Assembly (NCBI GenBank): GCA_003454665.1
Contig: DMKB01000202.1
Location: 1-20,808, forward strand
Source of the DNA: Nitrospiraceae bacterium
GTDB taxonomy: Bacteria; Nitrospirota; UBA9217
DNA: 20,808 nucleotides
Direction: 5' to 3'
The translations under genes and the position numbers were made by a program. Positions 8,248-14,890 of this stretch are shown here, piece after piece; positions within the stretch are counted from its first letter, which is position 1; the number at the start of each line of letters is the position of its first letter. The notes under the pieces were generated by a model. The model saw nothing but the letters and a program-made list of their open reading frames with translations. It was not told the origin of the DNA and did no database searches.

Positions 8248-11200
8248 ATGGCCCGGATAACACTTCATTCCAAGTTTCTTGGCGTAATCCTGGGAAGCCT
8301 CGTACTGTTTCTCGGCATCCCTTCCTATCTCCTGATTCAGCGGGAAAATCAACTGCTCATCGAAAAAGACGCTGAAAAGCAGCACGTCCTGATTTCAAGT
8401 CTTTCCTCGGCGCTTCAAGAAAATATGATCCGCGGCATTCCGCAGAGCACCAGGGCCCTGATGGAGGATCTCAGGGGTTCCTATGGCCTGATCCGGCTCG
8501 AAACGCTGCGGAGGGACGGTTCTCCCGCCTTCAACGGAACGGGCAACAGGTATCCGTTTCCTCAGCTCAAAGAAGTGTTTACCAAAGGAAAAGAAGTGGC
8601 CTTCCAGGAACAGGGTCCCCTGCCGCTCTCGACTATTCTTTTCCCCCTGAAGAACGAAGGGCATTGCCGCCGATGCCACAGCAAGGACGAGAAGGTACTC
8701 GGAGCCGTTCTCATTTCCCTTTCGATGGCCGACAGCTTCCGGGAAATAACGTCCAACAAACTGAACCTGATGATGTTCGCAGGCATGCTCATTGCTGTGC
8801 TCGGAAGCATCGTCTATCTCGCCATCAGAGCGATGGTCCTCAGACCCCTCACGGTTCTGCACCATGGCGCCGACAGTATCGGCAAGGGAAAACTGTCGCA
8901 CCGGATCGTTCTGAGCAGCAGTGATGAATTTGAGGGACTCGGGCATGCCTTCAATGAGATGGCCGGGAAGCTGGAGAAAAAATACTCCCGGTTCGAGGCA
9001 CGGTATCAAAAATGGACGGACCAGCTTCATGAGAGCATGGGGGAGGCAGAAGAGCGGGCTCAGCAGCTGTCGTTCTACAGTCGGGACCTGGCGACTATCT
9101 CGCGCCTTTCCACCAGCATATTTACGGCCGACCTTTCGCTCGACGATATGGTGGATCGATTCATGCGGGGGCTTACCCACGGTCTGGGATATACGCAGGT
9201 CCGGCTTTGCCTTATCGATCGGAAGAAAAACGTGTTGGAAACGAAAAGAGAGGAAGGTATGGCTGATGTCCTGCCCGCCTGCAACCATTCCCTTTCGGAC
9301 GGCATCCCTCTCGCTCAGCTGGCGCGGGCAGGCAGGGTGGTGCTGTTTGATGATGTGACGCAGGATGCGGGGGCCGCGGGTCTCTGCTTGGTTGACGCGA
9401 TACAAAAACCACTCTCGCTGGCCTTTCTTCCTATCATGAGTCGGGCGTTTACCCAAAGGTGCTGGGAGGCGAACAACTGCACGAGGGAAGACTGTCCCGC
9501 GTACGCAGTTGTTGATCAACGGTGTTGGCAGATACCGGACACGCGCTGCAGAAATGAGCATGTTGAGGCCTTCGGTGACAAACGAACCTACTGTATGACA
9601 TGCAATCTTTTTCCCGTCACCGGCGTGCTGGCCGTCGCTTCCGATTCCCGCCAGAGACCGCTGCGGGGAAGGAACATGGGCGTGCTTCGCATTCTGGCGT
9701 CGAATATGGGCGCGGCCATCGAAAACCACAGACTGCATGAAGATAACCGGGGCCTGGTGCAAAATCTTCTGGAACTCCACAAGGTTACAGCGACGGCGCT
9801 GCTGGACCTCAACCAGGACCGGGCAATCAGCGCCTTTCTGGAGACGGCCACCGGTTTTCCCGGCATGGATGAATGCAATTTTTGGCTCCTCTCCGACGAT
9901 GAGAGCGAGCTGGTGCGCAAGGCCGGCTGCTGCTCAGGTCCCGATGAAGCGAGGTCCTGTCCGGACCGGGTCCCCTTCGATCAGGGGTCGCTGGGCGCTG
10001 CTTTTCGGGAGAACAGGCTCGTAGTGGATTATACGGTGCGTTCCGGAGATACTACGGGTTTCGGGAAGGCATTGTCCGACTACGGGATGAATTCCCTGCT
10101 CGCCATACCGCTCAGCACGGAAGGACGGCCCGTCGGTGTATTCTCCGTATACAAGAGGAGCACAACACCCTTTCTCGAGACGGAAGTGGCGGCGTTCATG
10201 CTCCTTGCCAACCAGGCGGCCATGACGTTCAACGCATGCAGGCTGAACGAAGAGCTCAAAAACCAGAACCTTGAAGTCTCCCGGAGCATGCGTCTCACCC
10301 AGGGCATCCTCGCGAGCATGTCAAGCGGCGTGATGTTGCTCGACATGGACGGGAAGGTAGAACTCGTCAATCAGCAAGGCACGGCCATACTCAAGACCTC
10401 GCAGGAAGCGATGATAGGCCGACGCCTGTCCGAGATGTTTCCCGAGGCGGATGTTTTTACTCAAGGGGATGTCGACCCTGATCAGGGCACTATCGATATT
10501 TCCGTAGAGGGTGGCGCGAGGGTTCCTGTCGGGTACTCGAGCGCTTATTTTCTCGGTGAGCACGGCGAGCACGAAGGAGTGATCATAATATTTCGGGACC
10601 TGACGGAGATCAAGGCGCTCCAGGAAGAGCTCAGTAGCAAGGAACGGTTCGCTACCATGGGCAGACTGGTCGCCGGCGTGGCCCATGAAATCAGGAATCC
10701 ACTCTTCGGGATCAGCTCCATCGGACAGATCTTCGAAAAAGAGCTTGAACAGCCGGCGCATCAGGAATTGGTCCGGGCCCTCCTCTCCGAGACGAAGAGG
10801 CTCAACGGCCTTGTGGAAGAATTGCTGATTTACGGTAGACCGAAAAAGCTTGAACTGGCTCAATGCGATCTCCGGAGACTGTGGGAGGAAGTGCTGGAGA
10901 TTCATGCCGATGAGCTCCAGAAGAGAGGCATTCGGATAGTGGGTGACTTGCATGTGGTGTATCCGGCGGCATATCTCGACAGTAACCAGATACGACAGAT
11001 GTTTTTTAACCTCCTCAGAAATTCCATGGAAGCCATTGCGTCGGAAGGGGAGATCACGATCAAACTGCTGCTTGAGGACCGGTATATTATATTCCAGGTA
11101 ATCGATTCCGGTTCCGGAATTTCTCCGGAAAATATAGACAGGATATTCGACCTTTTTTTTACCTCCAAGCCCAAAGGGACGGGCCTTGGGCTGCCAATTT

Positions 11201-11304
11201 GCAAAAAGATTGCCGAAGATCACGGGGGAGCAATTACCGCGAGCAGCGAGGAAGGGAGAGGAACAACGGTCACGGTGAAGCTTCCCTACAAAGCGACTGA
11301 ATAA
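8248..11304 (+). CDS. Membrane-bound hybrid-sensing histidine kinase with CxxCH periplasmic domain, two GAF domains and PAS
   Basis: A 1018-residue sensor kinase. Order: TM helix at about 8-31, a periplasmic domain to about 172 with CRRCH (Cys140, Cys143, His144), TM helix at about 174-194, HAMP at about 195-250, and GAF1 at about 285-495. GAF2 follows at about 510-665, PAS at about 685-790, and HisKA with phospho-acceptor His813 in GVAHEIRNPL. HATPase_c comes last, with the N box NLLRNSMEA and the G boxes DSGSGIS and KGTGLGLPI. CxxCH is the covalent haem c attachment motif, and periplasmic kinase sensors of this kind are known, so haem or redox/gas sensing is a fair inference. GAF1 has an inserted cluster of seven cysteines (405, 411, 416, 426, 434, 449, 452) beginning RCWEANNCTREDCPAY, which resembles known CW-type motifs and could bind metal. 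The partner is the downstream NtrC-type regulator. All catalytic residues look intact. Confidence 0.93.
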   Translation: MARITLHSKFLGVILGSLVLFLGIPSYLLIQRENQLLIEKDAEKQHVLISSLSSALQENMIRGIPQSTRALMEDLRGSYGLIRLETLRRDGSPAFNGTGNRYPFPQLKEVFTKGKEVAFQEQGPLPLSTILFPLKNEGHCRRCHSKDEKVLGAVLISLSMADSFREITSNKLNLMMFAGMLIAVLGSIVYLAIRAMVLRPLTVLHHGADSIGKGKLSHRIVLSSSDEFEGLGHAFNEMAGKLEKKYSRFEARYQKWTDQLHESMGEAEERAQQLSFYSRDLATISRLSTSIFTADLSLDDMVDRFMRGLTHGLGYTQVRLCLIDRKKNVLETKREEGMADVLPACNHSLSDGIPLAQLARAGRVVLFDDVTQDAGAAGLCLVDAIQKPLSLAFLPIMSRAFTQRCWEANNCTREDCPAYAVVDQRCWQIPDTRCRNEHVEAFGDKRTYCMTCNLFPVTGVLAVASDSRQRPLRGRNMGVLRILASNMGAAIENHRLHEDNRGLVQNLLELHKVTATALLDLNQDRAISAFLETATGFPGMDECNFWLLSDDESELVRKAGCCSGPDEARSCPDRVPFDQGSLGAAFRENRLVVDYTVRSGDTTGFGKALSDYGMNSLLAIPLSTEGRPVGVFSVYKRSTTPFLETEVAAFMLLANQAAMTFNACRLNEELKNQNLEVSRSMRLTQGILASMSSGVMLLDMDGKVELVNQQGTAILKTSQEAMIGRRLSEMFPEADVFTQGDVDPDQGTIDISVEGGARVPVGYSSAYFLGEHGEHEGVIIIFRDLTEIKALQEELSSKERFATMGRLVAGVAHEIRNPLFGISSIGQIFEKELEQPAHQELVRALLSETKRLNGLVEELLIYGRPKKLELAQCDLRRLWEEVLEIHADELQKRGIRIVGDLHVVYPAAYLDSNQIRQMFFNLLRNSMEAIASEGEITIKLLLEDRYIIFQVIDSGSGISPENIDRIFDLFFTSKPKGTGLGLPICKKIAEDHGGAITASSEEGRGTTVTVKLPYKATE

Positions 11305-11308
11305 TGAC

Positions 11309-11325
11309 CGCTCACCGGGTGAGCG
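11309..11325. promoter_or_regulatory. Palindrome between kinase and regulator genes (operator or weak terminator)
   Basis: CGCTCACC and GGTGAGCG are perfect 8-base arms around one G, starting four bases after the kinase stop codon. It is followed by TCCCCGATTTT rather than a clean T run, so it is a poor intrinsic terminator. It could also be a protein-binding site, lying about 40 bases before the regulator's -10. Confidence 0.4.
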
Positions 11326-11360
11326 TCCCCGATTTTGCGGCTGCATTGTTCGTCCGGAGA

Positions 11361-11369
11361 TGGTATAGT
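11361..11369 (+). promoter_or_regulatory. Extended -10 promoter of the response regulator gene
   Basis: TGG followed by TATAGT, nearly the same word as the kinase promoter, with no good -35. The predicted start near 11376 gives a leader of about 44 bases, so the regulator can be made independently of the kinase. Confidence 0.5.
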
Positions 11370-11419
11370 TGGTTCAGTTGCCTCACGGGAATACACCCGC
11401 GCAGGCCTCATTCAGTGAC

Positions 11420-12772
11420 ATGCCAAGGATTCTGATCATAGACGACGAAGAGTCGGTGCGGTTCACCCTGCGTCACCGATTTTCGTCCCGAGCCTGGGAC
11501 GTTATGGACGCTGAAACCGCGGAAAGCGGTATCCGGCTCGCCGATGAATTTGCGCCGGACGTCATTCTGCTCGACATGCGCCTGCCCGACAAGGACGGCA
11601 TGGAGACCCTCAGGGAGCTCAAGAAGCGGAATTGTACTGCCGCTGTCGTGTTCATGACGGCATGGGGAAGCATATCGAGCGCCGTTGACGCGATAAAGCT
11701 CGGTGCGGAACAGTATCTCACGAAGCCCGTCGAACTCGTTGAACTGGATGCGCTGACGGACAGGATCATCGAAACGAGAAAGCTGAAAATAGAAAATCTC
11801 TATTACCAGGAGCGAATGGACCATCCCGTCGTTGGCGTTTCGAAGGAAATCCAGAAGCTCCATCGCATGATAGACCTGATGGCGGAAAACGCGGACACCA
11901 CGGTCTTGCTGTTCGGCGAGAGCGGGACGGGTAAGGAGCTGGTATCCCGGGAGATCCATCGGAGAAGTATGCGGCGGGAGCGGCCCTTTCTCGATATCAA
12001 CTGCTCTGCTCTTCCGGAGACGCTCCTTGAGAGCGAGATGTTCGGCCATGAACGGGGCGCCTTTACAGATGCCCGTGAACTCAAGCGGGGCCTCTTCGAG
12101 GTGGCGGACGGAGGAACGGTATTTCTCGACGAAATTGGAGAGATGCCGCTCTCGGTACAACCAAAACTTCTTCGCGTACTGGAAACGTTGAGTTTTAAGC
12201 GCGTAGGAGGCACCCGTGATATCCAGGTAAACGTACGGATCATCGCGGCCACCAACCGGGAGCTCGGCAAAGCTGTGGATGCCGGCAGCTTCAGGGATGA
12301 CCTCTATTACCGGCTGAAGGTATTTCCCGTCGTCATTCCTCCTCTCCGTGAACGGCGGGATGACATCCAGATACTTACCGATTATTTCGTGGGCCAATTC
12401 AATGTGTCGCTCAAGAAAAATATTACGGGATTCACGCCTGAGGCCATGTCTCTGATGACGGGATACCCCTGGCCGGGAAACGTGCGGGAGTTGAAGAATG
12501 TGATCGAGCGGGCGATGGTGCTCTCGAAAAATACGGTCATCGATCCCGAGATGCTGCCCCGGGAAATCGTCGGGAAATGGGAAGAACGCCACGATTCCGG
12601 TCGCTCCACCAGGGTTGCCAGCGACGACAAACGACCGCTCAGGGATGTGGAGAGAGAGTATATCCTTGATGTCTTCACTTCGGAGAACAAAAACCGGTCA
12701 ACGACTGCGCGTATCCTCGGTATTTCACGGTCGACGCTGCAGGAAAAACTCAAGAAATTCGGGATAACCTAG
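11420..12772 (+). CDS. NtrC-family sigma-54-dependent response regulator
   Basis: A 450-residue activator that, once phosphorylated, remodels sigma-54 RNA polymerase. REC domain at about 1-120, with the acidic pair D8-D9, phospho-acceptor Asp52 in LLDMRLPD, and Lys102 in LTKP. AAA+ domain at about 136-375, with Walker A GESGTGKE (166-173), Walker B TVFLDE (233-238) and the sigma-54 contact loop reading GAFTDA (213-218) instead of GAFTGA. The Fis-type HTH lies at about 425-446 (STTARILGISRSTLQEKLKKF). I prefer the ATG at 11420 (MPRILIIDDEE); the frame also contains a TTG at 11369, but that falls in the promoter. It follows the kinase in the same direction and is its obvious partner. Target promoters are not visible here, so the output is unknown. 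Confidence 0.93.
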   Translation: MPRILIIDDEESVRFTLRHRFSSRAWDVMDAETAESGIRLADEFAPDVILLDMRLPDKDGMETLRELKKRNCTAAVVFMTAWGSISSAVDAIKLGAEQYLTKPVELVELDALTDRIIETRKLKIENLYYQERMDHPVVGVSKEIQKLHRMIDLMAENADTTVLLFGESGTGKELVSREIHRRSMRRERPFLDINCSALPETLLESEMFGHERGAFTDARELKRGLFEVADGGTVFLDEIGEMPLSVQPKLLRVLETLSFKRVGGTRDIQVNVRIIAATNRELGKAVDAGSFRDDLYYRLKVFPVVIPPLRERRDDIQILTDYFVGQFNVSLKKNITGFTPEAMSLMTGYPWPGNVRELKNVIERAMVLSKNTVIDPEMLPREIVGKWEERHDSGRSTRVASDDKRPLRDVEREYILDVFTSENKNRSTTARILGISRSTLQEKLKKFGIT

Positions 12773-12773
12773 T

Positions 12774-12974
12774 GAGGAAGAATGCAAAAGAGAACAAATA
12801 AGCCTGAACGAGCTTAAAGGGGGCGGACGCCGCAGAAAGATAAGCAGCCTCAGGTTAACGATAGCCAAAAGGGGCCGGGATGAACTTGGTTTGTCGCTTG
12901 CTGAGATCGCACGGCACGTTGGAGTGAATACGTCGAGTATCCGCAAGGCAATTTTGAGATTGGAAGAGGCGTGA
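12774..12974 (+). pseudogene. C-terminal remnant of a Y1-type (IS200/RAYT-like) transposase
   Basis: An open frame directly after the regulator's stop codon has no start codon and gives 66 residues ending at TGA 12972-12974. It contains KGGGRRRKISSLRLTIAKRG, then GLSLAEIARHVGVNTSSIRKAI. This is the helix-turn-helix tail found at the C terminus of many single-stranded-DNA (Y1, REP-associated) transposases. The catalytic HUH and tyrosine parts are missing, so it is a fossil. It is immediately followed by hairpin-forming DNA of the kind such enzymes mobilise. Confidence 0.65.
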
Positions 12975-12984
12975 TTGGTTTAAA

Positions 12985-13031
12985 GGGGACGAATTATAAA
13001 TATTGACACTCGGGACACAACGTCCCCTAAT
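12985..13031. repeat. REP-like hairpin and first copy of a 25-base direct repeat
   Basis: GGGGACG (12985-12991) is complementary to CGTCCCC (13021-13027). Inside lies a smaller hairpin, GGGAC-ACAAC-GTCCC. The segment 13007-13031 (starting CACTCGGGACACAACG) is repeated exactly at 13615-13639. This looks like the end element of the adjacent dead transposase or a REP sequence mobilised by it. Confidence 0.65.
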
Positions 13032-13074
13032 ACTAATATTCCCCTAATATCTCTAATGTCTACTAATGAAATCA

Positions 13075-13081
13075 GTTAGAT
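13075..13081 (+). other. Possible integron core site opening the first cassette
   Basis: GTTAGAT fits GTTRRRY. The sequence changes here from the flank to AT-rich cassette-like DNA, and ATATCTAC near 13596 could be the degenerate R'' partner of this start. No attI or integrase gene is visible, so this boundary is tentative. The flank 13022-13067 contains several copies of CTAAT whose meaning is unclear. Confidence 0.25.
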
Positions 13082-13105
13082 ACGTCAAGTTTTTTCTCAA
13101 ATTTA

Positions 13106-13134
13106 TTGACCGATCTATCAATTTGTGCTACTGT
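13106..13134 (+). promoter_or_regulatory. Putative sigma-70 promoter within the first cassette
   Basis: TTGACC, a 17-base spacer and TACTGT, giving a start near 13141 and a leader of about 56 bases to the ATG at 13197. It could serve the whole array, which lacks a visible integron Pc promoter. Confidence 0.5.
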
Positions 13135-13196
13135 ATTTCGAACCGATAATAACTTGTTAGCTTCCATTAAATTCATAAGTAACAGAGGTTATAAAA

Positions 13197-13592
13197 ATGA
13201 ATGAGAATAATAATCAAACCAATAAATTCTTGCCGGTTTGGGTATGGGTTATCGTCCTGTTACAAATATTTTTAGTGATTTTCTTTTCAGCTGGTACAGC
13301 CATGAGCCCAAGTGATTTCATACCAGATGTGACCGAATTGAATTATGTTACACAACTTTATATTACAAGAAATGTTACAGTTGCTCTTGGCATAATCATT
13401 GCCTTGTTACTTAAATCTCATAGGGCTCTTTTATTGATATTCGCTGTCAGATTATTAACGGATATATCCGATGTTGTTACTGTCTATGCATTAAATGTGG
13501 AAGTAATTAAAGAAAGTGTGCCAATGGTAGTAGCGCTACTTATTATTCCCGCGCTTTTTGCTATTAGTTACCTATGGAAGAGAATTAAATAA
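13197..13592 (+). CDS. Cassette-borne small membrane protein (131 residues), unknown function
   Basis: I do not recognise a family. The protein has four predicted membrane segments: about residues 12-34 (LPVWVWVIVLLQIFLVIFF), 58-74, 76-96 and 107-126 (VPMVVALLIIPALFAISYLW). The N terminus is polar and Asn-rich, and the C terminus is basic (KRIK). A possible Shine-Dalgarno site (CAGAGG) lies about 10 bases before the ATG. Codons are AT-rich, unlike the neighbouring chromosomal genes, which points to horizontal acquisition. It is followed by a damaged attC-like region, so I read it as the first visible integron cassette gene. Confidence 0.8.
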   Translation: MNENNNQTNKFLPVWVWVIVLLQIFLVIFFSAGTAMSPSDFIPDVTELNYVTQLYITRNVTVALGIIIALLLKSHRALLLIFAVRLLTDISDVVTVYALNVEVIKESVPMVVALLIIPALFAISYLWKRIK

Positions 13593-13614
13593 TATATCTA
13601 CTGATATTATTTAC

Positions 13615-13639
13615 CACTCGGGACACAACGTCCCCTAAT
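13615..13639. repeat. Second copy of the 25-base REP-like repeat, inside a damaged attC
   Basis: This copy is identical over 25 bases to 13007-13031 (608 bases apart, same orientation). It lies 22 bases after the first cassette gene, where the 5' half of that cassette's attC would be expected. It contains the same GGGAC-ACAAC-GTCCC hairpin. Confidence 0.75.
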
Positions 13640-13723
13640 GTCCTCGTCAGAATTCAAGCCGTAAATTAACCAAGACAAGTATTCGCAAATGTTTCCGCTC
13701 GCAGCTTATGCTGGTCGTTAGGT
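13640..13723 (+). other. attC site 1, 3' half only (damaged)
   Basis: The right end GTTAGGT (13717-13723) fits the R' core GTTRRRY. The 25 bases 13697-13721 (starting GCTCGCAGCTTATGCTGG) are identical to the right arm of attC 2. CTCGTCAGAA near 13650 also recurs in attC 2, near 14031. The expected left arm (R''-L'') is missing or replaced by the REP-like repeat, so the site probably cannot fold properly. Confidence 0.65.
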
Positions 13724-13738
13724 GTATAACTTTAAAAA

Positions 13739-13993
13739 ATGAACAAAAAGAAGAAACCCATATTATTATTGGTAGGAACAATATTAAACTTAATAATCTG
13801 TATATTGTTTTCAATTGTTTGGTACAAAAGGTGCCAATTACCTTATAACGAGTTAGGGCGTTATTATGATGGGCAAGTAGTTTGGCATGGGCAATCCACA
13901 GGAGTATATGGGGTAATTTCTATGTTGTTTTTTATTTTAACTATTGTGTTTACATATTTATTAGTTAAAAAATTAAAGCATGAAAGCACCTAA
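13739..13993 (+). CDS. Cassette-borne small two-helix membrane protein (84 residues), unknown function
   Basis: There is no recognisable family. It starts with a basic stretch (MNKKKKP), then a hydrophobic helix at about 7-27 (ILLLVGTILNLIICILFSIV). A short loop with YYDGQVVWHGQSTG follows, then a second helix at about 56-76 (GVISMLFFILTIVFTYLLV) and a Lys-rich tail. The ATG lies 21 bases after the recombination point in attC 1, and the stop codon TAA lies inside the R'' box ACCTAAC of attC 2, the tight packing expected of an integron cassette. No clear Shine-Dalgarno site is present, which is common in cassettes. Strongly AT-rich codon use. Confidence 0.78.
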   Translation: MNKKKKPILLLVGTILNLIICILFSIVWYKRCQLPYNELGRYYDGQVVWHGQSTGVYGVISMLFFILTIVFTYLLVKKLKHEST

Positions 13994-14111
13994 CCATAGC
14001 ATTAAGGCTGACTTCGCGAGGCGCGGCCTCACTCGTCAGAAATCTTGTCGCCAAACATCAAAAACATAAAATTGCCAAGCACAGGCTCGCAGCTTATGCT
14101 GGTCGTTAGAG
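13988..14111 (+). other. attC site 2 (complete, 124 bases)
   Basis: R'' = ACCTAAC (13988-13994) fits RYYYAAC; R' = GTTAGAG (14105-14111) fits GTTRRRY except at the last base. The two ends form an imperfect palindrome: CTAAC..AGCATTAAG on the left pairs with the complement of CTTATGCTGGTCGTTAG on the right. An inner hairpin GAGGC-GCG-GCCTC lies at 14018-14030. R'' is exactly complementary to GTTAGGT at the start of the cassette it closes, as required for a cassette that once circularised. Confidence 0.82.
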
Positions 14112-14123
14112 GCCATAATTATA

Positions 14124-14507
14124 TTGAAAGCATTAACTATAATAAAAGTAGTTATATCGGGAGTTGTTCTTGTTGTGCTTGCATATTATTTGATAATGCT
14201 TGGGCTTGAGCCTTTGTCTGATAAACATCCAGACATACACGATGCATTGTTGCCATGGGTAAATGTAACAATATTACTATTATATGTTATCGGTGGTTTT
14301 GTTGCTGGCGCACTTTCGAAACAATATTTTATTATCGTTGGCTTAGCCGCGGGCTTGTTTTCTACACTCTTGGTTTATCAGCTATTTACTAATGGTGGTA
14401 ACGTTTTTGAAATTGTACTTGACTTTATATTATGTGTAGTTTTAGGCGGCATAGGTGGCGGACTGTCTTTGCTATTGTTTAAATCAAGAGCTGCAAAAGG
14501 CCTCTAG
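14124..14507 (+). CDS. Cassette-borne four-helix membrane protein (127 residues), unknown function
   Basis: I do not recognise a specific family. Predicted membrane segments lie at about 5-26 (TIIKVVISGVVLVVLAYYLI), 44-64, 68-88 (YFIIVGLAAGLFSTLLVYQL) and 94-118. The last contains a glycine-rich LGGIGGG turn. The start appears to be TTG at 14124, 13 bases after attC 2, with GAGG just upstream as a possible Shine-Dalgarno site; no in-frame ATG gives a sensible N terminus. The stop TAG lies inside the R'' box of attC 3. AT-rich codon use matches the other cassettes. Confidence 0.75.
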   Translation: MKALTIIKVVISGVVLVVLAYYLIMLGLEPLSDKHPDIHDALLPWVNVTILLLYVIGGFVAGALSKQYFIIVGLAAGLFSTLLVYQLFTNGGNVFEIVLDFILCVVLGGIGGGLSLLLFKSRAAKGL

Positions 14508-14588
14508 CAAATCGTTTAAATCGCTGTGCAAAAAAACGCACAGCTCGGACTAGCAAAAAGCGGCTCGCCGTTTAACTCAGCGTTAGAT
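14502..14588 (+). other. attC site 3 (87 bases)
   Basis: R'' = CTCTAGC (14502-14508), R' = GTTAGAT (14582-14588). The left arm CGTTTAAATCG pairs with the right arm CGTTTAACTC in imperfect palindrome. The centre carries a strong hairpin, GCTGTGC (14523-14529) with GCACAGC (14538-14544). The right end GGCTCGC...CGTTAGA resembles attC 1 and 2. The cassette it closes begins GTTAGAGGCC, and the complement of that matches GGCCTCTAGC here in nine of ten positions. Confidence 0.78.
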
Positions 14589-14597
14589 TGCCATAAA

Positions 14598-14720
14598 ATG
14601 AATACCGAACTTATTGGAATAGACTCTCAGTGCGTATCTTACGTAATTGATGCAATGCAGAATATTACGGCGCCAAATGACAGTCCAGCGCCAGAGAAAA
14701 TTGCAAATCATTCTGGTTAA
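14598..14720 (+). CDS. Short ORF of the last cassette, possibly a truncated PIN-domain gene
   Basis: Forty residues, starting nine bases after attC 3, where a cassette gene is expected. The sequence begins MNTELIGIDSQCVSYVIDAM; the IDS..SYVIDA pattern resembles the first strand and helix of PIN-type ribonucleases, with the early acidic residue. PIN proteins are normally well over 100 residues, so this would be a truncation. No attC R'' box complementary to this cassette's own start is found after it. The sequence becomes GC-richer and chromosome-like just past the stop codon. It may be an inactive remnant; the PIN reading is tentative. Confidence 0.45.
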   Translation: MNTELIGIDSQCVSYVIDAMQNITAPNDSPAPEKIANHSG

Positions 14721-14817
14721 CAGCCTGCCTGAAGAAATCCTCTGAGTTTGTCTCTCGCCCGAAGCGTGTTTGCGCGCCCTCGGGAGCTTGTCGGGGACCT
14801 TCTGGGGATGATTTTCC
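14721..14817. other. Right junction of the cassette array with chromosomal DNA
   Basis: Composition switches back to GC-rich. No gene, tRNA or attC core is seen here. The point where the last cassette was cut must lie close to 14721. Confidence 0.4.
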
Positions 14818-14846
14818 TTGATTTTTTCCGCTATTTATACCATAAT
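14818..14846 (+). promoter_or_regulatory. Sigma-70 promoter for adk
   Basis: TTGATT, a 17-base spacer and CATAAT; predicted start near 14853, 38 bases before the adk ATG. It makes adk independent of the cassette array. Confidence 0.6.
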
Positions 14847-14890
14847 GCGCTTTCTGACACACCTATTCGGCAACTGAGGAGGAAAGAAAC

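Noticed and set aside
8395..12592. Long open frames on the minus strand (461, 341 and 394 codons) opposite the kinase and regulator
   Set aside because: They are antisense shadows of GC-rich coding DNA. Their translations show no domain, and the plus-strand proteins are complete and recognisable.
13697..14109. 25-base identical repeats (13697-13721 and 14085-14109), considered as CRISPR repeats
   Set aside because: Only two copies 388 bases apart with a gene between them; both end in an integron core site, so they are the right arms of attC sites.
14526..14597. Upstream extension of the last cassette frame to 14526
   Set aside because: It would start inside attC 3, in its central hairpin. 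The ATG at 14598 after the core site is the natural cassette start.
14834..14848. TGG-TATAAA on the minus strand opposite the adk promoter
   Set aside because: No gene on that strand follows; it is probably a by-product of the AT-rich adk promoter.
14721..14890. A tRNA gene or classical attachment site at the right edge of the array
   Set aside because: No cloverleaf, T-loop or anticodon arm could be drawn, and no direct repeat matches the left edge.
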